Below, piece after piece: positions 46,062 to 58,019 of a stretch of DNA of 64,000 nucleotides. The stretch lies in NCBI GenBank assembly GCA_032690845.1, contig CM064417.1, forward strand, positions 25,689,110 to 25,753,109, written 5' to 3'. This stretch comes from Eleusine coracana subsp. coracana (taxonomy: Eukaryota; Streptophyta; Magnoliopsida; Poales; Poaceae). The notes beneath the pieces are model-generated. The model was not told the DNA's origin. It was given only the letters and a program-made list of their open reading frames with translations, and did not search any database. Positions within the stretch are counted from its first letter, which is position 1. Each line of letters starts with the position of its first letter. A program made the translations under genes and the position numbers.

Positions 46062-47777
46062 ATCCCTCCCCCGTGACCCACTTCCTCTCTCCCCCTCCAC
46101 CCTCTCTCTGGTTCGGCCTCCCTGGCCCAATGCTCGCACCAACCCGCCAGCGCCCGCTCGGCCCGGCACGCGCGTGGCCCACTTCTGAGCCCCGGCCCAC
46201 GTCACGCCCTTCCCCGCAAACCCTAGCACCCAGCCCCGGCCACCGCCGCCATTGCCTTGGCATGCGCGCCAAGGCAGGCCTTAGGCCCACGCTTATAAAT
46301 AGCAGGCCCCGCACACCCCGCGCCTCATTTCCTCACCCCGCCACCTCGCTGTGTGGATCACCGCCGCAAGCCATAGCCGCCACCATCACCACCGCCTCGC
46401 ACCGATGCCTTGGTCTCCTCACTACGACGCGACCACCCTCGTTGAGCTCCCTCCATGCGCTGCCCTCCCCTTTCCCATACTCGTCACCTCCGCATGAGGG
46501 AGAGCCTTCCTGGCAAGCTCTGGCCGGGCCTCCAATGGCCGCTGCCGCCTTCGCCTTGGCCGCCGGCTACCCCCACCTTGCCGGAGCAGCCCCGGCCATT
46601 CGATCTTAGAACGACGGCCGAGATTAGAAGGGCCCGAAGGGATATGCTCCGGGCCCGCCATGGACCGTGGACTCACAGTCAATGCCCGGTCCACAAATCC
46701 CATGGACCCGGTCCATAGTATTTTTAGGGTTAAAATAATTCTTTTAATTCCTGATAATGCTAAACTTTTGCGTATAGGCCCCTAAAGTTTGTTAATATTA
46801 GAATTCTAAACCTACTTTTCTACAAAACCTATAATTAATTATATTTAGGCCCTTGAGTTTTTAATTAATTATATTTAGCCCTTTATTTTTATAGAAAAAT
46901 CATTATACTTACTATTAATTATATTTTAGTCCCTAAACTTGTCTGTTTTTACATTTTAGCCCATGAAACTTTAAATCTCTGTAACTTTTCAACCGTAGCC
47001 TTGATCTAATAAATTCTTGTGCCAATGCGATCCTAGGAATAAATATTATCCATTCGTACTACTTTATAGTAATTTGCTGATTTTACTTTTTAACCCTAGG
47101 ACTTCAAACACTCATAACTTTTTACTCATAACTAGGACTTAGGCGATTCTTGCGCTCACGCGATTGTAGCAACGCATACTATTTTATAGTATTGTTTTCA
47201 TTGATGTTTGATGCTATGTATTCTGTTGTGTTTTAGTTGCTTGTATGCTTGTCTTTTAGGTATGACGTTGAGTAGATGAATCGCAGTTAGAGAACTTCAA
47301 GGATCTCCACCCCGAAGACTTTGAGCAGCAGTAAAGAGAACCAGGCAAGTGTCCTTGATGCATTTTGAACCTATGTTTTAAATTCCTCCTTATCTCTATG
47401 CATGCATGTTTAATATGAAATCCCATGTGTCATATCCTATTCTTTATATCATTCCATGTAGCCCTAGTTTCTAGGTGTTGTGTCATGGTTAGAGTCTGCT
47501 TAGTTTGCAGGCACACATGAGTCATGTCTCTTATTCATGCTTAATTAGGAACTCTAACTAAGTGTTAATCTAGTAAACCTCAGGGGTAATGTTGGTAGCT
47601 AGGGTTCGAGCAAGGAATGGTATGTATGGTGAGGTGCATTTGTTGCACATGGTGGTGTGGATAGTTCTTCCTCGAACAATCAGTAGGGTTCTTGGAGCGG
47701 CAACCCAGGACTTACAGTGCCAACCACGAGACTGATATGGAACAGCTTGATGAATAATTAGGATTACTTCTAGTTAC
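46062..47777 (+). repeat. LTR-like element X, middle piece (GC-rich promoter part then AT-rich part)
   Basis: Continues the C-rich sequence broken at 31713. It holds a GC-rich block (46100-46700) with a TATA box CTTATAAATAGC (46292-46303), then AT-rich sequence and a GACGTTGAGTAGATGAATCG-type region (about 47265). From about 46900 it matches 56848-57740. The 204-codon Pro/Arg-rich open frame at 45995-46609 has no recognisable domain and lies across an LTR boundary, so I treat it as non-coding. The CACTA transposon interrupts X at 47778. Confidence 0.6.
46292..46303 (+). promoter_or_regulatory. Probable LTR promoter TATA box of X
   Basis: CTTATAAATAGC sits about 40 bases upstream of a GC-rich, CACC-rich stretch. 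The position and context are typical of an LTR core promoter. Confidence 0.45.
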
Positions 47778-47829
47778 ACTACAAGGTTTTCCATCTAACA
47801 CAATAACACAAAAATGTTTCAATAAGGTC

Positions 47830-48430
47830 ATTTTTGTTGCAATATTTCGTAGTCGCAAACAAATCCTGGCGTTGGCAGGTGTTGCATGTGCGGTAGTTGA
47901 AATAGGGTAATCATCTCTTTGGTTTTGCATTGCCATAAGTTTGGAGTGTTGCAACGAATAATGGCGTGGTAATGAATTGTATAAGCAACGATCATGGGTG
48001 TTGCCTGCATGGTGTTGGCAACCACGGTCACCGTTGGTATAGTGTTATTTTTCAACAAGCTAAGCTAGATGCAAGCAAGCGCTATAACAATGCAAGAGGC
48101 TTGTTGCAAGTCCCAATGTCGCCATATCTTATCAAGGTTGCAACAATGCCCATGGTGTTGCAATATGCTTAATGACTCTTGCAACACAATATAGGTCATC
48201 GCTATATAGTGAGCGGATCTCGCAACGAGGTATGCATCGTCGCTATATACACAAGTAGAATGGCAACAAAACATTAGTCATTGCTATATATATAAAGAAT
48301 ATTGCAACACACAAAGAGGGGTCACCATAAGCATAATGGATATTGCAACACAATAACAGTGGTTGCTATATGCTTCAAGGATATCGCAACCATATGGGCA
48401 TTGTTGTTATAATGACATGTAGCATCATTA
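47830..48430. repeat. Left subterminal repeats of the CACTA element
   Basis: Repeated TTGCAACAC, GTTGCAA and CGCTATATA words in both orientations at spacings of a few tens of bases. A matching set occurs near the right end. Such arrays bind the second protein (TNPA type) in characterised CACTA elements. Confidence 0.65.
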
Positions 48431-49719
48431 AATTGTCCTTGCAATTATGAAAAATAGTGAACTATGAAACATTTATTTTGTAGTTATAAGATCAATATTA
48501 AATGCGTAATGCTAAAGAATTATTTCATAATGAATTTGACACAATATGTATGACCAATATTAAATCATCATCCACTCTTACAATCTGGTCAAAAAGCCAT
48601 CAAATTAATAACTAAACAATGTCATCACATGTCAACGATAAAATAACTCTTGTCCATTTCATGACTCCAAATACTAAAGTTTCTAGACACCATCCTATTA
48701 TTCATGCGCATGTATAATTTGGAGCACTCCAACATGGTAAGCATGTATAATTTGGAGCACTCCAACATGGTAATATGTAGGGTCTTAGCAATCTCGAGTC
48801 TTGTGGGCCCTCTAGAGCTTGCTTGTCCTGTTTAAGAAAAACATAGTTTAAAATGAAATCAGAAAAATACAGCTTGAACAGTATTGTGATGCTACTGATG
48901 TTGTTTATTTAAATTGATTAGTTTGCAAACATAAATATATAATTTCCCGTGACAAGAATATTTAGCATAATTATAAATGGCACCGGAAAATTTGAAGGTC
49001 AATATGAAAGCACAATTCAAGTGCATACCTGCTGTTTCTTTTTGCTTGCTCATGTTTTAGCACCAGACAATAGCTGCTGCGAAGTAATGTATTTTGCTGA
49101 TGGACAACCTTTCCTATGATTGTCGCCGAACAAATTCTGTGAAATTTTTTCAGGTCTAGCATTGTAGTTGGGTGGCACATTTTCTTTCTCTGTTGTGAGA
49201 AAGCTTCTTGGCTCAATCTGGATCAAAAAGTCATTGAAACAATGTCAACTGTAATTCATGCACCAACAAATCATGTTTGAAATTCTTGTTTAATTTTCTT
49301 ACTTGGTTCGGTATTTCAACCCTTTGTAGTGGAGTTTCTTCAATGTTACCCTCATTGTTTCTGCGGTCATGTTCTGTTGTATCATGGGTTTCAATGCTCC
49401 TATCTTCATCTTCTATTGTATTGTTTGTTTCAGGAGTAGTCTACACATTTCATGAAGGACAGTTAACAAATAAGGAATCATATATCTATTTGCAATCACA
49501 AGGAAATATAGAGGTTCAGTGGCACAACAATGGCATAAACTTTGTTTTAAAGAAATTTTCTAGGATATTGATAGTAATCTTAATTGGGGAAACAAAACTA
49601 TTCCATGAATATCACATCATTAACAGTGTACATGTTGAAAAATGTTAGGTTGGAAACAGTAGTATATATTTTGAATCATAATGTACGTTAAGCAAATAAC
49701 GGAAATAAGCATGCATAAG

Positions 49720-50067
49720 TTATGTTCTGATTAGCTCATGCATCAATGCTTGTTTTTGGTTTTGGGACATCATTTTTTTGAACTCTTCCATCAATTCTTG
49801 TATAATTGAGGATTTAAGTTGTTCCTTCTCTGCCTCCTTATCAGCAGCTTCCTTTGCAAGCTGTTCTCTCAGTCTTTGAACTTCACGCTCTTTTTCTTCG
49901 AGTCTCTCCTGAAGCAGCTGGTTCTTATTTGGGTTGGCTAAGTATCCAAGGCCACGTAACTTAGATGATTTGGCTCCAGTTGTTTCCTTGTATGTTTCAT
50001 TGGAAAACAATATCTTCTTTAGCAGGTGCAGATTTGATACTTCTTGATTCTTCGTCACCCACTTCAT
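49720..50067 (-). pseudogene. CACTA accessory protein C-terminal coiled-coil fragment
   Basis: A 115-codon frame, MKWVTKNQEV to HELIRT. It contains a long charged heptad-like helix (LLQERLEEKEREVQRLREQL to MEEFKKMM), preceded by YKETTGAKSSKLRGLGYL. The second protein of grass CACTA elements (plant transposase, Ptta/En-Spm type) ends in such a coiled coil. The upstream exons of that gene are not visible, so this is either a terminal exon or a fragment fused downstream of the truncated TNP2. Confidence 0.5.
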
Positions 50068-50339
50068 TTGATTCCGTCATACACAATTTCCTAGCTATTT
50101 CAACCTGAGGGAAAGAAACAATGGTATGAATTAACTGAGATCAGTTTGTGACACAAAAATAGTTGTATAGTGGAAGTAAGTTTATGATCCAATTAATATT
50201 CACATAAATACTCTCAGACAATTCAGTTGTCCATTTTCCTTTCTTTGTGTGAGTAGTCTTGAAAAGTTTCAAAACTCCTGGCTCAGCACCAGTTTCTAAG
50301 TCTCTCTATGATTGCAATATAATGTGTCATTAATAAACT

Positions 50340-51677
50340 CATTTTTTACTTTTGTGCTCTAGCCAGATAACATCGCATATGCAGGAAAATCATTTATTAT
50401 CCAAATTAAAATTGCGCGTAGAGTAAAGATCTGCTTCATCTTCGCATCCCAAGTTTCAACTCCTTTAACCCACAACTCCTTAAGCTCATTGATCAGAGGT
50501 TGCAAATATACATCAATATTTATTCCAGGAGATTTCTTACCAGGAATTAGCATTTACATTATCCAATAAGATTGTTTCAAACACAACCAAGGAGGTAGGT
50601 TATAAGGAATTAGGATCACCGGCCATGTAGTGTAATTAACATTCAACATCCCAAATAGATTGAAGCCATCTGATGCAAGTCCCAGCCTCACATTACATGG
50701 ATCAAATGCAAACTGATCCTTAAACTTATTATCTAAGTGCTTCCATGCCAATGAGTCTGCTGGGTGCCGCACTTTCCCATCTTTGACCAATTCTTCACTG
50801 CTGTGCCAACGCATGCATGTTGACGTGGTCTCATTCATATATAATCTTTGCAGGCGAGGAGTAAGTGGAAAATACCTTAGTATTTTTCAGGGCTGTAGCT
50901 TCTTCTTTCCACTGGTAGTACACTCGTCGAGCCCGTCCAAATCTGAATTTTTCCACCTACTCTCCCCACATGTTGGATAATTGTTTAACTCCTTGTGTTC
51001 TCCACGAAATAGGACACAATCATTCACACAAGCATGAATCTTTTGGTAATCCAGACCAAGGTCCCGAATTACCGTTTGAGCTTTAGACAGTGAATCTGGG
51101 ACACAATGACCTTCAGGGAGCAAAAGAGAAAATAGATGAATTATTTGCTCTAGGGCATTGTTGGAAATACCAAACATGCACTTAATCTGGAATAGTCTAG
51201 CAATAAAAGGATACTTTTGTAGCCTCCTTGCAACCTGGATACAATTCTGTTCGTGCTTGATAAGTTGAAAATTTTCTTTGCTGACTCATTTGGTTCCTCA
51301 TTATTAGACTCTATAATTCTTCCATGTATAGCACCCCTAATGAGAGAGGAAATCAAATTTTTGACAATGCTACCATCAGGACCTTCACCTTCACTAAAAT
51401 CATGATCATGATCTTTATTATTTTCGTCCACAACCGTAAGTATAGCCACATGATTTTTTCTTTTAATAAATGCCTTGTCAAACTCTTTAGCAAGCAAGTG
51501 TCGTGTAACCTCCTCTTTTGTTCTATATGCCATGCATCGACATTCATGACATGGACATGCTGCTGTCTCTCCCAGATATGTTCCTTCAAAAGTATTTTCA
51601 ATGAACTTCCCTAATCCTTGTAGCCACTTATCATCTGACTTGGGCAATAACATCCAACTGTGATCATCTCCAGCCAT
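50340..51677 (-). pseudogene. CACTA transposase (TNP2 type), N-terminal half
   Basis: Minus-strand blocks in order. 51677-51150 is a transposase-associated domain with CPCHECRC and EVTRHLL. 51177-50887 begins the TNP2 domain: LEQIIHLFSLLLPEGHCVPDS, then LGLDYQKIHACVNDCVLF and CGESRWK. 50838-50554 reads MRWHSSEELVKDGKVRHPADS and VRLGLASDGFN, then YNLPPWLCLK. 50553-50359 reads DVYLQPLINELKELW and INDFPAYAMLSG. The match stops there, so the C-terminal part of TNP2 is missing. Stops and frameshifts lie between blocks, and a short duplicated reading overlap near 51150-51177 marks a frameshift. TNP2 is the DDE-type transposase that cuts at the CACTA ends; this copy should be inactive. Confidence 0.82.
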
Positions 51678-53814
51678 TCCAGGAAAACCAGGCTCCAGAA
51701 ACCAGACAATATCTGTATTATTCTTAACATGGGAAAAGAGTCCTCAATTTGTATTAAAATAAAGAAACCAATAGTGTGTGTTAACTAAATGTATATATAA
51801 ACTATAAACAACTAAAGTTAAATGCAATGATCAATACCTTCAGGCCCAATTCTTCTTGCAATATATGTCCGAATACCAGAGGACTGTATTAAGCATAGCA
51901 AAAAATAGATCAATAAAAATTTCAGGTTAGATTACCAAATACATATGTGATACATCAAGGAAAATAAGCCATCTATTCAATTTTGATGCTGATCACTAGC
52001 TACGGCCCTAGGTTGATTAATTCGCTCATAACAAATTAGGAAACAAGCAATTATATCAAGAATTGTGTATCTTGGACTGCCGCCTGTGCCTCTCACCTGG
52101 ACCTGTGCTAGGCTCTCTCGGGTCCTCAACATGCGTGATAGGGAACGTAAGACGGCAGCTAGTGCACGTGCATGGATGACAATGGCAGTAGCGGACCTAG
52201 CTACAATTTTAATTCAGGGTTTGCTTAAAGTATGACAATCTACATGAAGGTCACATAATAATATATTTAATAGGGTGATGATGAATTAAAGATCACTTAA
52301 GTAATGTTAAAAGGAGCATAAATCTAAAAATAAGTTGTTTTAACTAACTAATTTAAACATTAGTTCAATGGAGATTGTTAAAGAAATAATCAATAAAGAA
52401 TGAGAGATTACTTATTGTCTTTCTAGTTTGGCCTATGACGTAAGAAACTGAAGCACTGCACAAATGGTCAAACGACAATGGACATATTGTGGTTTTTCGG
52501 GATGTACCTACCAGCAAATTATGCCCCCATGGATGGATGAAACACTCAAGTCCGAAGTGTAGGGCAGGTTTGAGGGCTTCAGCCTACATGCGAGCATCGA
52601 TTACTCGAGGCTGCCGCGCGGTGTCGCGGCAGACGAGTTCAGCCTTCACTGTGGCGGCCAGCGGCGTCGAGCGGTTGTTCAATTTCTACCGATCGATTGC
52701 TGTAGACAAGACCAGACCTAGGTATCGAGAGGTTATTAAACTTCAGCGGCAGCAATGTTGCACGCGAGACTCCCCGTGATGCATACGGAAGGAAAGTTCT
52801 GGCCCTGTTACATGCGTAGGGATGAAACTGGATAAGGAGTCCGACTTGGGCCCTGTTACCTGTGACAAATTGTATTAGATTGGAAAATAATTGTCGCATA
52901 AAAAGCCTGTTGCTGGCCTTGTTAAGTTTAGTCACGTAAAGACTGTGCACGCTTGTTAATTGCAAAGGCCCAATGAAATTAGCTTTTTTTTTCATATGCT
53001 AATATTATGGACGTGATTAACGCGAGGAGATCGTGCAACCCCTCTCGTCGTGCACCACGTCGCCCACCATTCGGACAGCCGCACGCGGCCCTGCATCTAC
53101 CGCCGTGACTGCCGTGTGCCTGGTCAGCGGTGTTTGTCACACTCCCTCGCCGCGTCTGACATGCGACCGCCAACCATGTCCATATGATCCCCTGCTGCGA
53201 ACCCCGCGTGCTGCCCGCCTGCCGCTCGTGGCTCTGGTGGCAACAGGTGCCGCATCACCGCACGCCGCCGAGCCGATCGCCGTCCTGGAACCATCTACAT
53301 CTGTCAGAATGCTTTGGCCCCTACAAACCCGAACCCCCTAAGCTGCCGGACATAACCACCGACCGGCATCGTAGCATCGTCCTCACCACCGTGACACACC
53401 GCCTTCCCCTCCGCCATCCTCGTCATGGCGTCCGTCCTTACGCGCGCTTCGCTGCCAGCCTTCACCAAAATCGCCGCCACCTCCCCCCTCCCTAAACCAT
53501 CACCAGGGATGTGGCGGCGCCGCCTGCCCTCATCTGTGCTCTGCCGCCAGGGCTTGTCGTGCTTCGTAGCCTCCTCTCCACACTGTGGGCTAGCTGAATG
53601 CCAAGTAAAGTCGGGCATCACGTGGGGGGGGGGGGGGGGCGTGTGAGTAGGACCCGTCACACTATAGAGTTTCTGTAACTTTATTAGCACCATCTCTGTA
53701 TACGTGTTGGGCCAAAAGACCAATATGCATGGCAGTTGGACCATATTAGTGATAATTTTAATTTTACTAAAAAAAGGCCCACGGACAAGATGATACATTG
53801 TCACTAATCTTTCT
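51678..53814. other. CACTA element 5' side of transposase, with GC-rich insert-like segment
   Basis: From 51700 to 52480 it is AT-rich and non-coding. From about 52500 to 52800, and especially 53030-53640, it becomes GC-rich with open frames in several directions and a run of 16 G (53624-53639). No domain is recognisable. It may be the transposase promoter and first exon or captured host sequence. Confidence 0.4.
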
Positions 53815-54300
53815 TCAACGTATAGCAACTATGCAATATTGTTGCAATAGGACCCTAATACTAGCAACGACCCTGAGTTCGTTGATATATCTAACACTCA
53901 TCCCAACAATTCATATTTGTGTTGCAATTACGATAACTCACCTACAACAACCTCATCATACGTTGCTATATCTATGACTCCTTTGCAACAATTAAGTTTT
54001 TCATTGCTATAACATAGGCTCTATTGCAACAATCAATTTTTCTAATAACAACGATATATATTTGTCGGGATATAGACAACTATTGCAACCAATACTAATA
54101 TAGTGGCAATAACTTTGCCTTCCTTACAACACCACAATATTCCTTGCGATATATCCTTCTTATTGCAACAATCAAAATTTCAATCGCAATACTACACAAT
54201 TGGTGGCAACATGGACCCCTATAACAACCAAAATCGAGTTCTGTTGCAATATATCCTGTGTATTGCAAAGCAAGTCATGTTGTTGTGACAATAAGAGTGG
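53815..54300. repeat. Right subterminal repeats of the CACTA element
   Basis: Dense TTGCAACAA, GTTGCAAT and TTGCTATA words in both orientations, mirroring the left array at 47830-48430. Confidence 0.65.
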
Positions 54301-54324
54301 CATTAGACCTAAAACCTTGTAGTG

Positions 54325-54878
54325 TTATCAAAGTCGCGAGGTGGCGACGAGTGGCTCGGTGCCTTGGTGTTGTGCGAACTACAAGGCTGGGAGTGATTCT
54401 TTGTAAAGGCTCGATGTGATCTCCTGACCTCCCACCTTCGGTAGTGTGATTGTGGCTAGCTACCACGGCAACATGGAGACTTTAGTCCACCTGGCAACAG
54501 GGGATGGAATCACAACTCGTGGGTACAGTGGCGCAACCTCTGCAGAGTGTAGAACTGTCATGACAATCGTGCTTACGGTTACAAGCGGCCTGGATCCTCA
54601 CAAGATTAGGGGGTTAACGATGGCTGAACTTGGTGGGTAGCCAAGTTTGTTTTGGTTGGGTTTGGCTAGTTTCTTAGTGAATAGTGTTCTATGTGAATTG
54701 TACAACACTGTGTGAGTTGGTGGCTCTGGATTCTATATGAATCATAGTCCTGTGTGGGCTATAACTACTTCAAATTTATTGGGTCTGGTAGTTCAACTCA
54801 CTTAGTAATTAGGGTCTTGAGTCTTTGTATTAAGTGTAGGATGGCATTTATGCAATTTACAGCTTTCCTTTATAGAAG
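54325..54878 (+). repeat. LTR-like element X, last piece
   Basis: Follows the CACTA element; 54328-54603 matches 57744-58019 (for example the AGAGTGTAGAACTGTCATGA part). Beyond 54603 there is no second copy in the window. No gene. The end of X is not defined; the sequence changes at 54879. Confidence 0.5.
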
Positions 54879-56847
54879 TGTTGGCGTTTTCTACGCTCTA
54901 AAGATAAAATCAATTAATTCCACAAGTGCACCGAACACCATTGTAGCATTTCACCCGGGAGTATTCCAAGGTATTGTATTTATCCTCATGGAAGCAAGGC
55001 GTAAGAATATTGAGAGTTAACAATCTTATATCAATAAGGAAATCACCAACCAAACCACGGCGGGGATGAAGATAATGAGTGGGTAATATGGTGGACGCAT
55101 CAAGAGAAGACCACACTACTAATATTTAATAGAGAAAAGTACAGCTAGTTGGGAGGACAACGAGTCAAGTTGGATATCCTAAATAATGATGTTCTAAAAT
55201 TTCCAAGACAAGCGTCAACCATTGCTTCTGGAGCTGCCACTATTTACTAGCGATTCTATGGCTCACGTTTTGTTCACTTCGAGGCACGAAAACGATCCAC
55301 TAATATGGGTCGGTAACTAACCTCTGTACTAGTGGGTACGCTATCGCTAGACAATCCTGCTTGAGACTTTCCGAACGTGGTGGATTACTAAAGGGACGGA
55401 CAAGACTATCACTGTAGCGATGGATACTCAAGGTTCATAGTAGACACCCTTCAAATGTTTGCCATTCCTTGATTTTTTGTAGAGCCTTCAAGAGCAGGCT
55501 TTGGGGGCTTAAGCCCCTCGCCGGCCGACTAGAGTGGTCAGGCGGCAGCACCTCACAGAGTGGCAACACCTCGCTGGGCGGCAACACATGGCCGCCCATC
55601 GGCACATGGTCAGCCGGCATGCCCACTTGATCCTGCTCTCGTGTGCTTGCTTTGTTGTTCATGGGAGTGCAACAGGGAGTAGAGCCATGTACTCTTTTCA
55701 CAAATCTTGGTCATGGCGAGACCCTCCTTTTTGCAAATTCTTTCAAGGGCAACATTGCTCGTGCTTTAGCCACCCATGACCTATATGTCTTGCTCCCTGC
55801 AGAGATTAAGCAAGAGAAAGGGAGAGAAAGTTGGCCGGGTGGCCATATTTGGCCGGGCGGCGGTTAGTGGCCGGGCGGCCTCATTTGATATGAAAACTGC
55901 CCAGCCGGGTGATCGTTTTTCCTCTGAAAAATGCCCCCCCCCCCGGGCCTTGATTTCAGTCAAGTAATTACCTGGGTGGGTTAGCATCCTGGACAGCCAA
56001 TTAGGAGGTCATCCAGCATGAAAAATGGCCTTTCGGTCGATGACCTTGGCCAGGTATTTGCCTGACGGGTTTAACAACCTGGGGAGTCGGCCGGTTGATC
56101 ATTTGGCCTAGAAATCAACCAGTCGGCTATGATCTCGGCCGGGGTAGCACCAAAGTTTTTTTCAGTTTTTTTTTACATTTTTTCTATTATCTACGTTTAA
56201 TCAGTAAAACAAAGAAGCAAAAACAACCTAATCTAATGGTATATACGAGGGATATTGAAGGGGGATAAATATTGGTTACCTCCCGACGAGGGTTTGGGTT
56301 TTATGTCCCAAACGTGACGGTCTCCTTTTGCCATACCTAAATCTTCTTTTTGGCCTCTATGTCGGCGACCTTTTTGAGTTTTCTCCTTTTTTTTGTTCTC
56401 TTTTGGCTTCACTTGGTCCATTGATTTCCTGCAATTGTTAGCGCAAATTTATTCGTCCAAAATAACCATAACTCTATTGATTCATCAATCACCTGACACC
56501 ATGTCTAATTTGATCAATTAAGGAGGGAAAGCGGGTGCATTTTCCTTATTTGACATCAAAGCATCATAGAGAGATGACCATGTTTATTAATTTATCATAC
56601 AAATGAATGTGATATGCAACAAAACAAGGAACGCTTATCACGGCCACAACTGTACAATAGCAAGAATGGTGGGAGTCTCAACGGTGGAGGAGTAAACAAG
56701 AATGGTGGGATTTGCGTGGGGCTCGCATGAGTAACTCGGATAAGGGAAGGTAATGGGTGAGTGGTGGGACCCATATCTGTAGGAGTGCTTATATTTTGGG
56801 AAAATTTTGAATCCCTAGAATGCTTATATAATGGGATGGAGGGAGTA
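54879..56847. other. Athila-type LTR/leader-like sequence and GGCCGGG-rich spacer, undefined ends
   Basis: 54879 begins TGTTGGCGTTTTCTACGCTC and continues AAGTGCACCGAACACCATTG, a start seen in Athila-type LTRs. About 55500-56130 holds repeated GGCCGGGYGGCC and CCGGC words (three near 55832-55881), and 56225-56420 resembles a retroelement spacer. No reliable coding region. I cannot place the ends or the orientation. Confidence 0.35.
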
Positions 56848-58019
56848 TATTTTAGTCCTGTAATTTTATAAAAACACTCTACCTTTTTGCTTTTAGGTCC
56901 CTGAACTTGTCTGTTTTTACATTTTAGCCCCTAAAACTTCAAATCTTTGTAACTTTTCAACCATAGCTCTGATCTAAAGAAATTCATGTGCCAATGCAAT
57001 CCTAGGAATAAATATTATCCATTCGTATTGTTTTACAGTAATTTGCTGATTTTACTTTTTAACCCTAGACCTTCAAACACTCATAACTTTTTACTCGTAA
57101 CTTGGATTTAGGCGATTCTTGCGCTCATGCGATCGAAGCAACGCGTACTATTTTATAGTATTGTTTTCATTGATTTTTGGTGCTATATATTATGTTGTGC
57201 CTTAGTTGTTTGTATGCTTGTCTTTCCGGTATGACATTGAGTAGATGAATCGCAGTTAGAGAACTTCCAGGATCTCCGCCGAAGACTTTGAGCAGCTGAA
57301 AAGGGAACCAGACAACTGTCCTTGATGCATTTTGAACCTATGTTTTAAATTCCTCTTTATCTCTATGCATGCAATTTTAATATGAAATCCCATGTGTCAT
57401 ATCCTATTCTTTATATCATTCCATGTAGCCCTAGTTTCTAGGTGTTGTGTCATGGTTAGAGTCTACTTATTTTGCAGGCACACATGAGTCATGTCTCTTA
57501 TTCATGCTTAATTATGAACTCTAACTAAGTGTTAATCTAGTAAACCTCAGTGGTAATGTTGGTAGCTAGGGTTCGAGCAAGGAATGGTATGTATGGTGAG
57601 GTGCATTTGTTGCACATGGTGGTGTGGATAGTTCTTTCTTGAACAATAAGTAGTGTTCTTGGAGCGGCAACCCAGGACTTACAGTGCCAACCACGAGACT
57701 GATATGGAACCACTTGCTGAATAATGAGGATTACTTCCAGTCATCGATGTCACGAGGTTGTGATGAGTGGCTCTGTGCCTTGGTGTTGTGTGAACTACGA
57801 GGCTTGGAGTGATTCCTTGTAAAGGCTCAATGTCATCTCCTAACCTCACACCTTTGGTAGTGTGATTGTGGATAACTACCATGGCAACCTGGAGACTTTA
57901 GTCCACCTGGCAAGAGGGGATGGAATCACAACTCGTGGGTATAGTGGCACAACCTCTGTAGAGTGTAGAACTGTCATGACAGCCGTGCTTATGGGTACAA
58001 GCGGCCTGGATCCTAACAA
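56848..58019 (+). repeat. Second, partial copy of element X (CACTA-free)
   Basis: Aligns with 46900-47777 and 54328-54603 of the first copy, for example CTTGTCTGTTTTTACATTTTAG at 56895, the GTAGATGAATCGCAGTTAGA part and GGCCTGGATCCT at the end. At 57741, where the first copy carries the CACTA transposon, the sequence is continuous. The copy is truncated at both ends, so it is a fragment and not a clean LTR. Confidence 0.75.

Larger units (their letters stand above)
47778..54324 (-). mobile_element. CACTA (En/Spm) DNA transposon, transposase on the minus strand
   Basis: Terminal inverted repeats: CACTACAAGGTTTT at the left end and its reverse complement AAAACCTTGTAGTG at the right end. The 3-bp target duplication TTA occurs at 47775-47777 and 54325-54327. 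Subterminal regions (47830-48430 and 53815-54290) are full of TTGCAACA and GCTATAT-like boxes, as transposase-binding subterminal repeats of CACTA elements are. Length is 6547 bp. It encodes a TNP2-type transposase remnant and a coiled-coil protein. The uninterrupted version of the site is seen in the second copy of X near 57741. Confidence 0.92.

Noticed and set aside
45995..46609. 204-codon Pro/Arg-rich open frame
   Set aside because: It spans the border between the LTR of B and element X and follows high GC content, so it cannot be an old gene.
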